From positions 682,001 to 746,000 of the forward strand of contig QZLF01000003.1 of NCBI GenBank assembly GCA_016771945.1: 64,000 nucleotides of DNA, written 5' to 3'. Below are positions 49,571 through 58,505 of this stretch, one piece after another. Positions within the stretch are counted from its first letter, which is position 1. Each line of letters begins with the position of its first letter. This DNA is from Candidatus Leucobacter sulfamidivorax (GTDB taxonomy: Bacteria; Actinomycetota; Actinomycetes; Actinomycetales; Microbacteriaceae). The notes below the pieces were generated by a model that saw nothing but the letters and a program-made list of their open reading frames with translations, made no database searches and was not told the origin of the DNA. The translations under genes and the position numbers were made by a program.

Positions 49571-50890
49571 ATGGTGGACAGTGGATCGGCGCCCCGGCTC
49601 TTCGCCGTCAGCCGACCCCTCGCCGAGGTGCCGGGCACGGACGAGCTGCTCGCTCTGGCCGACCCGCGGAACCCCCTCGTGTGGATGCGGGGCGACCGCG
49701 GCTGCGTCGGCATCGGCGAGGTGCTGCGGCTGGGCTTCGGCGGCCCCGAGCGCTTCGCCGAGGCGGCGGCGGCCTGGCGGGGCATCGCGGCGCGGGCGAG
49801 CATCGACGACCCCGTGGGACTGCCAGGCACGGGCCCGCTGGCCTTCGGGGTCTTCGCCTTCGCCGACGGCAGCGAGGCGGCGAGCGCGCTCGTCGTGCCC
49901 CGGCTGATCGTCGCGCGAAACGGCGGCAGAGCCTGGCTGACCGAGGTCTCGACCGAACCGCTGCACGGCGAACCTGCGCTTCCCTCGAACGCGGATCGGG
50001 CCGGCGCGGATCGGGCCGGCGCGGATCCGATCGAAGCGGGTCCAGCCGGCGGCTCATGGACCGGGGTCGGGCTGCCCATCGACTCGCCCGATCCCGAGTA
50101 CCTCACAGGAGTCGCCGAGGCCACCGCCCGCATCGAACGCGGCGGGGTGGAGAAGATCGTGCTCGCCCGCAGCGTCGCAGGGCGGATCGGCGCCTCGGAC
50201 GACCTCCGGGTGCCCGTGGGCCGGCTCGCCTCGCGCTACGAGGACTGCTGGACCTTCGCCGTCGACGGCATGATCGGCGCGAGCCCGGAGACCCTGGTGC
50301 GCCGAACCGAGGGCGTCGTCTCGGCGCGGGTGCTCGCCGGCACCCGCGGCCGGAAGGCGGACCCCGCCGCGGACGCCCGCGCGCGCGACGAGCTGCTCGC
50401 GAACCCGAAGGAGCAGCACGAGCACGCCTTCGCGGTGCAGAGCGTCGTGACGGCGCTGGGCCCGCACGTGCGCGACCTCGAGTGCAGCGAGCAGCCCTTC
50501 GCGCTCGAGCTGCCGAACGTGTGGCATCTCGCCACGGACCTCACGGCGGTGCCGAGCAGGGAGGCCTCGTCGCTCGAGCTCGTCGAGGCGCTGCACCCGA
50601 CCGCCGCCGTGGCGGGCACCCCCACCAGGGTCGCCGTGGCGGCCATCGCCGAGCTGGAGCCCTTCGATCGCGAGCGCTACGCCGGCGCGGTCGGCTGGAT
50701 CGACGCCGCCGGCGACGGCGAGTGGGTGATCGCCCTGCGCTGCGCACAGGTCGGCGCGCCCGAGGCCGACGGCTCCCGGACGGTCACCGCGTACGCCGGC
50801 GGCGGCATCCTCGCCGACAGCGACCCCGAGCGGGAGTTCGGCGAGACGGTCTCGAAGTTCCGTCCCGTGGCAGAGGCCTTCGCTCCCTGA
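49571..50890 (+). CDS. menF: Isochorismate synthase
   Basis: 439 residues. The C-terminal chorismate-binding domain (~175-435) shows GVEKIVLARSVAG, GASPETLVRRTEGVVSARVLAGTRGRKADPA, NPKEQHEHAFAVQSV, LPNVWHLATDLTAV, LHPTAAVAGTP and DRERYAGAVGWIDAAGDGEWVIALRCAQV. The presence of PTAAVAGTP and YAGAVG identifies the isochorismate/salicylate synthase group. It makes isochorismate for MenD. It contains a short GADRAGADP repeat in the linker at ~140. It starts ATG 49571 and is separated from menD by the IS30 insertion. Confidence 0.92.
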   Translation: MVDSGSAPRLFAVSRPLAEVPGTDELLALADPRNPLVWMRGDRGCVGIGEVLRLGFGGPERFAEAAAAWRGIAARASIDDPVGLPGTGPLAFGVFAFADGSEAASALVVPRLIVARNGGRAWLTEVSTEPLHGEPALPSNADRAGADRAGADPIEAGPAGGSWTGVGLPIDSPDPEYLTGVAEATARIERGGVEKIVLARSVAGRIGASDDLRVPVGRLASRYEDCWTFAVDGMIGASPETLVRRTEGVVSARVLAGTRGRKADPAADARARDELLANPKEQHEHAFAVQSVVTALGPHVRDLECSEQPFALELPNVWHLATDLTAVPSREASSLELVEALHPTAAVAGTPTRVAVAAIAELEPFDRERYAGAVGWIDAAGDGEWVIALRCAQVGAPEADGSRTVTAYAGGGILADSDPEREFGETVSKFRPVAEAFAP

Positions 50891-50948
50891 GCCTCCGCAT
50901 TCCGCCTTCTCCCCCTCCCTCGCACGCTCGCCGATCTCGGCCGATCTC

Positions 50949-50972
50949 GCAAGGGGACGCGAAATGTCGTCC
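50949..50972. repeat. Split REP-like palindrome, left arm
   Basis: GCAAGGGGACGCGAAATGTC followed by GTCC is the exact complement of 52216-52239. The IS30 element lies in what was the loop. It is related to the intact palindrome at 21005-21063. Confidence 0.85.
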
Positions 50973-50985
50973 CGCGGGCCGCGGG

Positions 50986-52202
50986 TTCTAGTGGTGGTTG
51001 CAACACCTGATCATTGGAGGGTGTTGGTTGAGATGAGTCCGAAGTTTTCCGTTGCGATGCTTCCTGATGTTGTTCACCGGTTATGGGATCTCCGGCAGCA
51101 GGGTTTCACTGCTGATGAGATCGGCGCGGATATCGGATGGAGCGCGTCAGCGGTCCGCACGCATATTCGCGAGCATGGCGGGGTCAGACCCCGGTGGGGG
51201 CGGGAGCTACGGGGTCGGTTCTTGTCGTTCGAGGAACGTGTCGAGATCCAGTCGCTCAGGCGTGCAGGTTGCGGGGTGCGTGAGATCGCCCGGGAACTGG
51301 GTCGTGCCCCGTCAACGATCTCGCGAGAACTGACCCGGCATTGGCATCACCGACGCTACCGGGCGACGACCGCTCATGCGCGGGCCTTTGAGAACGCGCG
51401 CCGCCCGAAGCCGAGTAAGCTCGCGATGCACCCCGAGCTGCGAAGTTTCGTGCAGCGAGAACTCGAGTTGAAACGGTCACCGGAGCAGATCTCGGGGCGG
51501 TTACGCCGAGAGTTCCCCGACCAGCCGGAGATGCGCGTGTCACCCGAGACGATCTACCAATCGGTGTATCTGCTCGCCCGTGGCGGGTTGAAACGAGAAC
51601 TCGAGAAGCGGCTGCGTACCGGCCGGGTACTCCGCCGGCCGCAGCGTCGTGAGGGTGAGCGTCGGGGCCGGATCCAGGGGATGACGCTCATCGCTGACCG
51701 GCCGCCAGAAGCGGCTGATCGTGCGGTTCCTGGGCATTGGGAGGGAGACCTCATCATCGGGAAGGACGGGCGTTCGGCGATCGGGACGGTCGTGGAACGC
51801 CGGTCGGGGTATCTGTTGCTGGTTCGGGTGGATGCGGAGAAGCACCGGGTCGACGCGGTCCGGGACGGGCTCATCGAGAAGTTGTCCGTGCTGCCGGATC
51901 GGATCCGGCGCACCCTGACGTGGGATCAGGGCAGCGAGATGCGCAGGCATCGCGAGGTCGCGGTCGCGGCGGATATCGATATTTATTTCTGTGATCCGCG
52001 CTCGCCCTGGCAGCGGCCCACGAATGAGAACACGAATGGGTTGCTGAGGCAGTATTTCCCGAAAGGGACGGATCTGTCCGTGTTCAGTCAGGAAGATCTT
52101 GATTATGTTGAGTGGGAGATGAACGATCGGCCCAGGAAACGGCTCGAGTTCGCGAAGCCGGCTGAAGTTATCGCGGAAGTGTTGTTGCACTGACCACTTG
52201 AA
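50986..52202 (+). mobile_element. IS30-family insertion sequence inserted in a palindrome loop
   Basis: The ends TTCTAGTGGTGGTTGCAACA (50986-51005) and, inverted, TTCAAGTGGTCAGTGCAACA (52202-52183) match at most positions. The element of ~1217 bp carries one intact transposase. It lies between the two 24-bp arms of a palindrome. No clean target duplication is visible, so boundaries may be off by a few bases. Confidence 0.88.
51033..52193 (+). CDS. IS30-family transposase
   Basis: 386 residues from ATG 51033. The N-terminal HTH pairs are LRQQGFTADEIGADIGWSASAVRTHI and FEERVEIQSLRRAGCGVREIARELGRAPSTISRELTR (the IS30 marker). The catalytic core is GHWEGDLIIG (D239), LTWDQGSEM (D298) and PTNENTNGLLRQYFPKGTD (E332), the DD(33)E spacing of IS30. 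It is intact. A GGAGG lies upstream at 51016-51020; a GTG or TTG a few codons earlier cannot be excluded. Confidence 0.95.
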   Translation: MSPKFSVAMLPDVVHRLWDLRQQGFTADEIGADIGWSASAVRTHIREHGGVRPRWGRELRGRFLSFEERVEIQSLRRAGCGVREIARELGRAPSTISRELTRHWHHRRYRATTAHARAFENARRPKPSKLAMHPELRSFVQRELELKRSPEQISGRLRREFPDQPEMRVSPETIYQSVYLLARGGLKRELEKRLRTGRVLRRPQRREGERRGRIQGMTLIADRPPEAADRAVPGHWEGDLIIGKDGRSAIGTVVERRSGYLLLVRVDAEKHRVDAVRDGLIEKLSVLPDRIRRTLTWDQGSEMRRHREVAVAADIDIYFCDPRSPWQRPTNENTNGLLRQYFPKGTDLSVFSQEDLDYVEWEMNDRPRKRLEFAKPAEVIAEVLLH

Positions 52203-52215
52203 TCCGCCGGCACCC

Positions 52216-52239
52216 GGACGACATTTCGCGTCCCCTTGC
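52216..52239. repeat. Split REP-like palindrome, right arm
   Basis: GGACGACATTTCGCGTCCCC plus TTGC, exact complement of 50949-50972. Without the ~1.2-kb insert the two arms would form a 24-bp stem between menF and menD, both of which point towards it. Confidence 0.85.
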
Positions 52240-52283
52240 GGACGTGGGCCGGAGGATGCGGGCGGGTGACGGCGCAGCGCCGC

Positions 52284-54212
52284 TCAGCGGGCGAGCGGGA
52301 CTTCGACGAGGGTGGGGCCCGTGACCGGCTCGGTGAGCAGGCGGGCGAGCTCGCCCCGGGTGGCCGCACTGCGGTGCTCCCAGCCGTAGGCGGCGGCGAG
52401 GGATGCGAGGCCGATCCGCTGCGGGGTGTACATGACCCGGTCGAAGGCGTCGACGGGCGCGGAACCCGCGGCCTCGAGCGTGTCGAAGATGGTGCCGCCG
52501 CCGTCGACGCCGACGAAGAGCTCGATGCGCGGACGGTCCTCGCCCTCGGGCAGCAGCAGCGATCCGGCGTCGTGCAGCAGGGCCAGGTCGCCGAGGATCG
52601 CCCGCGTCACCCCCGCCGCCTGCGTCGGGTCGTCGGCCGCCTGGCTGCTCACCGCGACGCCCAGCGCTGTCGCGACGGTGCCGTCGATACCGGCGAGGCC
52701 GCGATTCGCCCGCACCTCGAGCGGCCGCGGCGGCGCGAGCCCGTCGAGCACGCGCACCAGCCGGGAGGACGCCAGCACGACCCGATCGTGCGGCCAGCTC
52801 GCCCGCCAGACGCTCTCGACCAGCAGCTCGCGGCTCACCGGTTCCCTGAGCGCCGCCACCTCGGCGCGGGCGTAGGCGCTGAGCTGCTTGTATCCGGACT
52901 CCCGCACGCCGTCGAGGTCGGGTTCGTGCACGGTGGATCGCCGCTCGCGCAGCTCGCGGTCGGCCACCACCCAGGCGCCGAGCCAGCGGCGCATGACCGC
53001 GCGGTCGTGCGAGTCGGAGACCCGGGCCGCGCGCACGACACGGGCCCGCCGGCTCGGATCGTAGTGCTCCACGCCGTCGCCGGCGTGCGGATCGACCACG
53101 ATGGCCTCGACGTCGTCGCGCCGCAGCAGCGCCGGGATCTGCCGGGTGAGCGTCGGGTGGCCGAACACGATGGCGCGCTCGATCAGCCCGCCGATCGCGG
53201 GGTCGTCGACGAGCGTCGCGTAGGCGGCGATCGCCTCGCGCCCGAAGCGGGCGCCGCTCACGACCTCGGCGAGCAGCGGCAGCCCCGCCGCGTGCGCGAA
53301 GGCCTCGGCCTCGGGGCCCGCACCCACACCCGCGATCACGACGGCGAGCGCGTCGCCGTCGTGCACGTAGATCTCGTCGGGCTCCCATTCGAGGCGGAGG
53401 ACCCAGCCCTCGGGGCGCTCCTCGGGCTCGGGGCGACTCGCCTCCCGCGGCGGGCGCAAGGCGCTCGTCGCCTCCGCCCGCGCCCGCATCGCGGCGAAGA
53501 GCGCGGCCGGCGCCATGGGGCCCGCACCGAAGTCGAGCGCCGTCCCCGCGGGCCAGCCCGAGAGCGGCTCGCGGAAGGCGAGATTCAGCTGCACCGGCCC
53601 GGCCGGCGCACCGCCGATGCGGCCGAGTGCGGCGCCCATCGCGCGCCGGGCGAGCGACGCGGGATCGTCCCGGCCGGCGACGTCGGCGGGATCGGCGAAG
53701 GCGTCGCCGACGCCGTCGCCGGGGCCGGCGGGATCGGCACCGCCGGAGCCCGCCAGCACCGCTTCGACGTCCACGTCGACCGAGAGCCGCGCCGCTGCGC
53801 CGAAGAGCCCCGCCTGACGGGTGGTCTGATTGCTGCGGATGCCCCGCAGCTCGACCGGGCGATCCGCCGTGAGCGCGATGAAGGGCACCCGGCCCTCGTG
53901 GGCCTCGAGCACGGCGGGCAGCAGATTCGCCACCGCCGTGCCGCTCGTCACGACGACGGGGGCGGGCACGCCCGTCTCGAGGGAGACCCCCAGGGCGAAG
54001 AACGCCGCCGAGCGCTCGTCGGTGCGCACGTGCAGCCGCACCGCACCCGCTCGCTCGGCCTCGGCCGCGGCGAGCGCGAGCGCCTGCGAGCGGGAACCCG
54101 GGCAGACGACCACATCGCGCACGCCGAGCCGCACGAACTCGGCCAGCAGCGCGACCGCGTAGGCCGACGAGGGAGCGATGCCGTCAGGAAGTTGCTCCGC
54201 GCGGCCGCTCAC
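52284..54212 (-). CDS. menD: 2-succinyl-5-enolpyruvyl-6-hydroxy-3-cyclohexene-1-carboxylate synthase
   Basis: 642 residues from a GTG at 54212 that overlaps the upstream stop (GTGA). MenD signatures: VVCPGSRSQALALAAAEAE near the N-terminus, RTDERSAAFFALGVS, VTSGTAVANLLPAVLEA, FIALTADRP and NQTTRQAGLFG. The C-terminal ThDP-binding region includes RGLAGIDGTVATALGVAV and ELFVGVDGGGTIFDTLE. The enzyme uses thiamine diphosphate to join 2-oxoglutarate and isochorismate. Length is slightly above the ~550-580 usual, because of an insert near residues 120-200. Confidence 0.94.
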   Translation of the reverse strand: MSGRAEQLPDGIAPSSAYAVALLAEFVRLGVRDVVVCPGSRSQALALAAAEAERAGAVRLHVRTDERSAAFFALGVSLETGVPAPVVVTSGTAVANLLPAVLEAHEGRVPFIALTADRPVELRGIRSNQTTRQAGLFGAAARLSVDVDVEAVLAGSGGADPAGPGDGVGDAFADPADVAGRDDPASLARRAMGAALGRIGGAPAGPVQLNLAFREPLSGWPAGTALDFGAGPMAPAALFAAMRARAEATSALRPPREASRPEPEERPEGWVLRLEWEPDEIYVHDGDALAVVIAGVGAGPEAEAFAHAAGLPLLAEVVSGARFGREAIAAYATLVDDPAIGGLIERAIVFGHPTLTRQIPALLRRDDVEAIVVDPHAGDGVEHYDPSRRARVVRAARVSDSHDRAVMRRWLGAWVVADRELRERRSTVHEPDLDGVRESGYKQLSAYARAEVAALREPVSRELLVESVWRASWPHDRVVLASSRLVRVLDGLAPPRPLEVRANRGLAGIDGTVATALGVAVSSQAADDPTQAAGVTRAILGDLALLHDAGSLLLPEGEDRPRIELFVGVDGGGTIFDTLEAAGSAPVDAFDRVMYTPQRIGLASLAAAYGWEHRSAATRGELARLLTEPVTGPTLVEVPLAR

Positions 54213-54586
54213 TTGGCACCGGCGGGCGGCTCGTCGCTCTCGGCCCCGTCCCCGCGCGGATCCTCCCCCGGAAAGGTCTCCTCGTCGAGCTCGCGCAGGC
54301 GCTCCTCGAGCTCGCGCATGTGCTCGTCGAGCTCGGGTCCACCCATGCGGGTGCCGCTGAAGCGCGGGTCGTCGTCGGGACGGCGCGGCGGCGCGGCGGG
54401 CACCGGACCCTTGCCGATGGTGAACCACAGGATCCCCCCGACGACCGGCAGCAGCACCGTCAGCACGACCCACACCGGCTTGCTCACGCCTCGCGAGCGC
54501 GCGGGGTCGCTCATCGCCGCGTCGACGAGCGAATAGAGGGTGAACGCCACCGCGATCACGATCCCGATGATGAGGAAGCGGATCAT
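54209..54586 (-). CDS. Small membrane protein with PLDc_N domain
   Basis: 125 residues. Two hydrophobic helices (MIRFLIIGIVIAVAFTLYSL, and KPVWVVLTVLLPVVGGILWF) make a PLDc_N (phospholipase D N-terminal) type module of the kind found alone in many actinobacteria. A charged cytoplasmic C-terminus follows (ELDEHMRELEERLRELDEETF, likely short coiled coil). It overlaps menD by four bases. The role is unknown. Confidence 0.85.
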   Translation of the reverse strand: MIRFLIIGIVIAVAFTLYSLVDAAMSDPARSRGVSKPVWVVLTVLLPVVGGILWFTIGKGPVPAAPPRRPDDDPRFSGTRMGGPELDEHMRELEERLRELDEETFPGEDPRGDGAESDEPPAGAK

Positions 54587-54690
54587 GTCTCAATGGTACC
54601 CGCGCCTCCTGAGGAGCGCCGGGCCCGTCGGGCTCCTCGCGCCCGCCGCATCCAGGACTCGCCCCAGGAGCGCCGGGTAGACTCGCCCGC

Positions 54691-54990
54691 GTGAACACCC
54701 GGACCGCCTGGCTCGTCTATTCCGCGCTGCGGATCGTCTTCTTCGCGGTCCCCTTCCTCGTGCTCTACTTCATGGGCTGGCACTGGCTGCTCGCAGCGGT
54801 CGTCGCCACCCTCGTCGCGGTGTCGCTCTCGGTGATCTTCCTCTCGAAGCAGCGCCAGACGGCGGCCGAGAGCATCCAGGCCTGGCGCGATCGCGATCGC
54901 ACCGCCGACGACGTGGTCGAGGACGCGGCGGTGGACGGTGCCGCGAGCACCGAAGCCGACCCGACCACGGATACCACCACGAAGGACTGA
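54691..54990 (+). CDS. DUF4229 small membrane protein
   Basis: 99 residues from a GTG at 54691. Two membrane helices (LVYSALRIVFFAVPFLVLYF and LLAAVVATLVAVSLSVIFL) are followed by KQRQTAAESIQAWRDRD, the DUF4229 pattern, and an acidic Thr/Asp tail. It is typical of actinobacterial menaquinone neighbourhoods, with no assigned function. It is convergent with the glycerate kinase gene. Confidence 0.85.
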   Translation: MNTRTAWLVYSALRIVFFAVPFLVLYFMGWHWLLAAVVATLVAVSLSVIFLSKQRQTAAESIQAWRDRDRTADDVVEDAAVDGAASTEADPTTDTTTKD

Positions 54991-54994
54991 CCGC

Positions 54995-56089
54995 TCAGGC
55001 CCCGAGCGCGCGGGCGGCCTCGCGCCCGGCGGCTTCGAGCCAGCGCGCCGGCTCGGCGAGCGCGGCGTCGGCGGATCCGGCGAGATCCGCGAGCGCGGCG
55101 CTCCAGCACCCCGGGTCGTGCGCCACGAGCCCGGCGATCACCCCGGGCACCGCCCCGGCCTCCCGGCAGAGCCCGAGCGCGTTCCCCACGACCTTCCCCG
55201 TGAGCGACTGCTCGTCGAAGCGCCCCTCGCCCGTGAGCACGACCTCGGCGCTCGCGACCGCGGCGGGCAGGCCCGTGTGCTCGGCCACGTAGCGCGAGCC
55301 GGCCTCGATCCGCGCGCCGGACCCCGCCCGCGAGGCCCACGCGGCGAGACCGTAGCCGACGCCCCCGGCGGCACCGGCGCCCGGGGTCTCGGGGTCGAAG
55401 CCGAGCAGGCGGGCGGCCTCGTCCAGGCGCGCCTCGAGCCGGGCGATGTCATCCGGATCCGCCCCCTTCTGCGGCCCGAAGACAGCCGCGGCGCCGCGCG
55501 GTCCGAGCAGAGGCGCGTCGACGTCGGTGAGCAGGATCACCCCGCCGGGCGGCGGCACGCGCGCGCCGATCGCCTCGAGCGCGGGCAGGCCGGCGTCGGT
55601 CGAGGCGGATCCGCCGAGCGCCACGACGAGGCGCCGCGCATCGGCGCCGGGATGCGGCGCGACGGTGTCGGAACTCTGCGCGGCGGAGCCAGAGCGCCGC
55701 GCGAGGGCGTCGAGCGCCGCCGCGATGACCTCGCCGAGTCCGCGCGAGGTGGCGCCGAGCGGGTCGAGCCGGCCCATGAGCGGCAGGCCCGACATCTGGG
55801 CGAGCTCGACCGCCGCGGTGCCGTCCGGCAGCTCGAGCCACTCCCCGGGCACGGGCCGTCCATCGGGTCCGGTGACGAGGCCGGCGGATCGTCGCACGCC
55901 GCCCGGGTTCGCCGCTTCGAGCGCGTCGAGCGTGCCCTCGCCCCCGTCGGCCTGCGGCAGGAGGATGAGCTCGTCGCCCGGTCGCGACGAGGCCCAGCCG
56001 CGCGCGATCGCCTCGGCGGCATCCGCCGCCGAGATCGACCCCTTGAACGAGTCCGGCGCGATGACGACCCGCACGGGCGCCCGGCTCAC
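54995..56089 (-). CDS. Glycerate 2-kinase (GlxK/GarK family)
   Basis: 364 residues. Conserved blocks: VVIAPDSFKGSISAADAAEAIARGW (substrate/ATP loop), LLPQADGGEGTLDAL, VALGGSASTDAGLPALEAIGA, GAAGGVGYGLAAWA and VLTGEGRFDEQSLTGKVVG. It phosphorylates glycerate, feeding glyoxylate-derived carbon to glycolysis. It lies between DUF4229 and menA without a clear functional link, 30 bp after menA stops. Confidence 0.94.
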   Translation of the reverse strand: MSRAPVRVVIAPDSFKGSISAADAAEAIARGWASSRPGDELILLPQADGGEGTLDALEAANPGGVRRSAGLVTGPDGRPVPGEWLELPDGTAAVELAQMSGLPLMGRLDPLGATSRGLGEVIAAALDALARRSGSAAQSSDTVAPHPGADARRLVVALGGSASTDAGLPALEAIGARVPPPGGVILLTDVDAPLLGPRGAAAVFGPQKGADPDDIARLEARLDEAARLLGFDPETPGAGAAGGVGYGLAAWASRAGSGARIEAGSRYVAEHTGLPAAVASAEVVLTGEGRFDEQSLTGKVVGNALGLCREAGAVPGVIAGLVAHDPGCWSAALADLAGSADAALAEPARWLEAAGREAARALGA

Positions 56090-56119
56090 GGTGCCGATCC
56101 GATCAGCCGATCCGCCATC

Positions 56120-57073
56120 TCAGAAGGCGAAGGCGGCGCCGAGCAGCGCGCCGTAGGCGAGCGCGCCCAGGCTCGTGAGCGCGAGGGAGAGCACGAGCTC
56201 GCGGGCGCTGCGCGCCCAGAGCACGATGACGCAGGCGGGCACGATGAGGATGAGCGCGAGCCACACGAGCACCATGCCCGGGTACGCAGGGCTGTAGATG
56301 GCTGGAACGGCGAAGGGCAGCAGCGCGCAGACGACGAAGAGGACGCGCGAGGCGCGGTCCCCGATGCGCACCGAGAGCGTGCGCTTGCCGGCGGCGCGGT
56401 CGGTCTCGATGTCGCGGGTGTTGTTCGCGACGAGCACGGCCACGGCGAGGAGGCCCACGCCGATGCTCGCGATCCACGGCTCCTGCGCCTCGAGATCGCT
56501 CTGCAGCCTGACCGTGCCGACGGTCGCGACCGGCCCGAAGAAGATGAGCACGGCGACCTCGCCGAGGCCCGCGTAGCCGTAGGGCCGCCTGCCGCCGGTG
56601 TAGAACCAGGCGGCGAGGATCGCGACGACGCCGATCGCGAGGAACCACCACCGGCCGCTCAGCACGACGGCGACGAGACCGCAGACCACGGCCAGGGCGA
56701 AGAAGACGAGCGCGGTGGCGAGCACCCGCTTCGGGTTCACGAGCCCCGATCCGGTCAGCCGGGTCGGGCCCACCCGATACTCGTCGGTGCCGCGGATGCC
56801 GTCCGAGTAGTCGTTCGCGTAGTTCACGCCGATCTGCAGGAACACCGCGACGCCGAGGGCGAGGAGGCTCAGCGTCCACGAGAAGCTCTGCAGCATGTGC
56901 GCGAGGCCTGCACCCACGAGCACGGGCGCGACCGAAAGCGGCAGGGTGCGCAGCCGCGCGCCGCCCACCCAGTCGCGCCAGGTGATGCGGCTCGGCCCGC
57001 CGGCGGCGGCCAGCCGCTCGGCGGCGGCGCGCTTCGCGGGGTTGCCCGAACGGCGCGGATCGTACTGGTTCAT
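56120..57073 (-). CDS. menA: 1,4-dihydroxy-2-naphthoate polyprenyltransferase
   Basis: 317 residues from ATG 57073 (the frame extends ten codons upstream). UbiA superfamily membrane protein with about eight helices. The first Asp motif is NYANDYSDGIRGTDE and the second is NNTRDIETDRAAGKRTLSVRIG, both MenA-like. RITWRDWVGGARLRTLPLSVAPVLVG is the conserved N-terminal segment. It attaches the polyprenyl chain to dihydroxynaphthoate, its product then being methylated by MenG. Confidence 0.95.
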   Translation of the reverse strand: MNQYDPRRSGNPAKRAAAERLAAAGGPSRITWRDWVGGARLRTLPLSVAPVLVGAGLAHMLQSFSWTLSLLALGVAVFLQIGVNYANDYSDGIRGTDEYRVGPTRLTGSGLVNPKRVLATALVFFALAVVCGLVAVVLSGRWWFLAIGVVAILAAWFYTGGRRPYGYAGLGEVAVLIFFGPVATVGTVRLQSDLEAQEPWIASIGVGLLAVAVLVANNTRDIETDRAAGKRTLSVRIGDRASRVLFVVCALLPFAVPAIYSPAYPGMVLVWLALILIVPACVIVLWARSARELVLSLALTSLGALAYGALLGAAFAF

Positions 57074-57237
57074 GCGGGTTCGCTCCTTGCTCCTGCTCCG
57101 CACACGATCCTACGACCTGGGCGCGGCGCCCGGCCCCGACTCCCCTCTCGAACAGTTGTCACGGATGTGTCGCAAACGGTCGCGTACTGCACATCCGCGC
57201 CAACTCCCCGGGTGAGGGACGAGCACGGCAGGGCGGA

Positions 57238-58469
57238 TCAGCGCGCGGCGCCCGCCTGGCGGAAACTGCGGCGCAGCTCCGCCATCCAGCGCTCGACGGC
57301 GGGGAGGTCGGGCTTGCCGCCCGGCAACCGCGGCAGCGCGTCGGTCTCGGTGGCCCAGTCCGGTGCGGCGGCCGCGCCGAGGCGATCGCGGATCGCGGCG
57401 CGCACCCCCTCGAAGCCCGCGGCGCCCGGCTCGGTCTCGACGACCAGGCCGACCCGCTCGCCCCACTCGGGATGCGGCACTCCGATCGCCACCGCGCTCG
57501 ACCACCCCGGCTGCTCCCGGGCGACGCGCTCGACCTCGTCGAGCGAGACGTTCACGCCGCCCGAGACGATGACCCGGTCGAGGCGTCCGGTCACCTGCAG
57601 CGCCCCGCCGAGCAGCGCACCGCGTCGCCGGTGCGGTACCAGCGGGTGGCCGGATCCGCCCCCCGATCCGCCCCCGGATCGGCGACGAAGCGCGAAGCGG
57701 TGAGCCCCGGATCCCCGACGTAGCCGAGCGCGAGCGCCGCGCCCGTGAGCTGCACCTCGCCGTCGCGGATGCGCACCCGGGTGTCGCCGATCGGGACGCC
57801 GTCGTAGACGCACCCGCCGGAGGTCTCGGTCATGCCGTAGCTGCGCCTGAGCGCGACGCCGAGCTCGTGCGCGCGCCTGCGCATCGGCATCGGGATCGCC
57901 TGACCGCCGACGAGGACGGCCGCGAAGCCGCGCAGCACCTCTGCCGCGACCGGATCGGCCTCGGCGAGCCCGAGCAGCCGCCCGAACTGCACGGGCACGA
58001 GGGAGAGGTAGCGGCGCGGGTGCGGCATCGCCTCGGCCCGCTCGAGCAGCCGCTCCTGCGCCGAGCCCGTCGAGGCATCGAAGGAGCCGTCGCCCGACGT
58101 GTCGCAGAAGACCGGCTCGATGCCCGCGACGATGCCGCGGACGAGCATCTGCAGGCCCGAGATCAGGTGGCCGGGGAGGGTCAGGAGCCACTGTCCGGCC
58201 CCGCCGAACGCCTCGTGCGTGGCCTCCGCACTCGCTCTGAGGGAGGCGGCGGAGAGCGCTACCGCCTTGGGGACCCCGCTCGAGCCCGAGGTGCGCACGA
58301 CCACCGCGGTCCCCTCGGGCAGAGGCGCCGCACGCAGAAGCTCGATCTCGGCGGCGTCGACACCCGGTCCGAGAGGCAGGATCGGCGCCCCGCCGGCGAG
58401 CGCGTCGGCGAGCGCCGCGAGCAGCCAGGCCCGGTCGTCGACCGGCACGATGCGCAACCCTGAACTCAC
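57238..58469 (-). pseudogene. menE: o-Succinylbenzoate-CoA ligase, interrupted by an apparent one-base deletion
   Basis: From a GTG at 58469 the AMP-ligase domain reads VVVRTSGSSGVPKAVALSAASL (P-loop), LPGHLISGLQML, LVGGQAIP, SYGMTETSGGCVYDG and ATRWYRTGDAV. At about 57614-57618 the frame breaks; one extra base after GCGGTGCG would join it to LLGGALQVTGRLDRVIVSGGVNVSLDEVERV, PHPEWGERVGLVV and LPRLPGGKPDLPAVERWM, the MenE C-terminal domain ending at 57238. All catalytic parts are present across the two frames. MenE is normally needed for menaquinone, so a missed base is at least as likely as a true mutation. It also contains FDASTGSAQE, part of a known short repeat. Confidence 0.85.
58050..58076. 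repeat. Decayed short palindromic repeat (STSSGQA-type) inside menE
   Basis: CCTGCGCCGAGCCCGTCGAG (from about 58054) resembles the complement of the repeat at 59152-59172 (CCTGCCCCGAGCTTGTCGAG) at most positions. It encodes FDASTGSAQE in menE. Confidence 0.5.
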
Positions 58470-58505
58470 CGTTTCAGCGTATCGCGCGGCACCTAGAATG
58501 GAGGG

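Noticed and set aside
54611-54677. Direct repeat AGGAGCGCCGGG and a GAGGAGC/GCTCCTC hairpin between the PLDc_N and DUF4229 genes as an operator.
   Set aside because: It is short, GC-biased and could be chance; nothing else supports a regulatory role.
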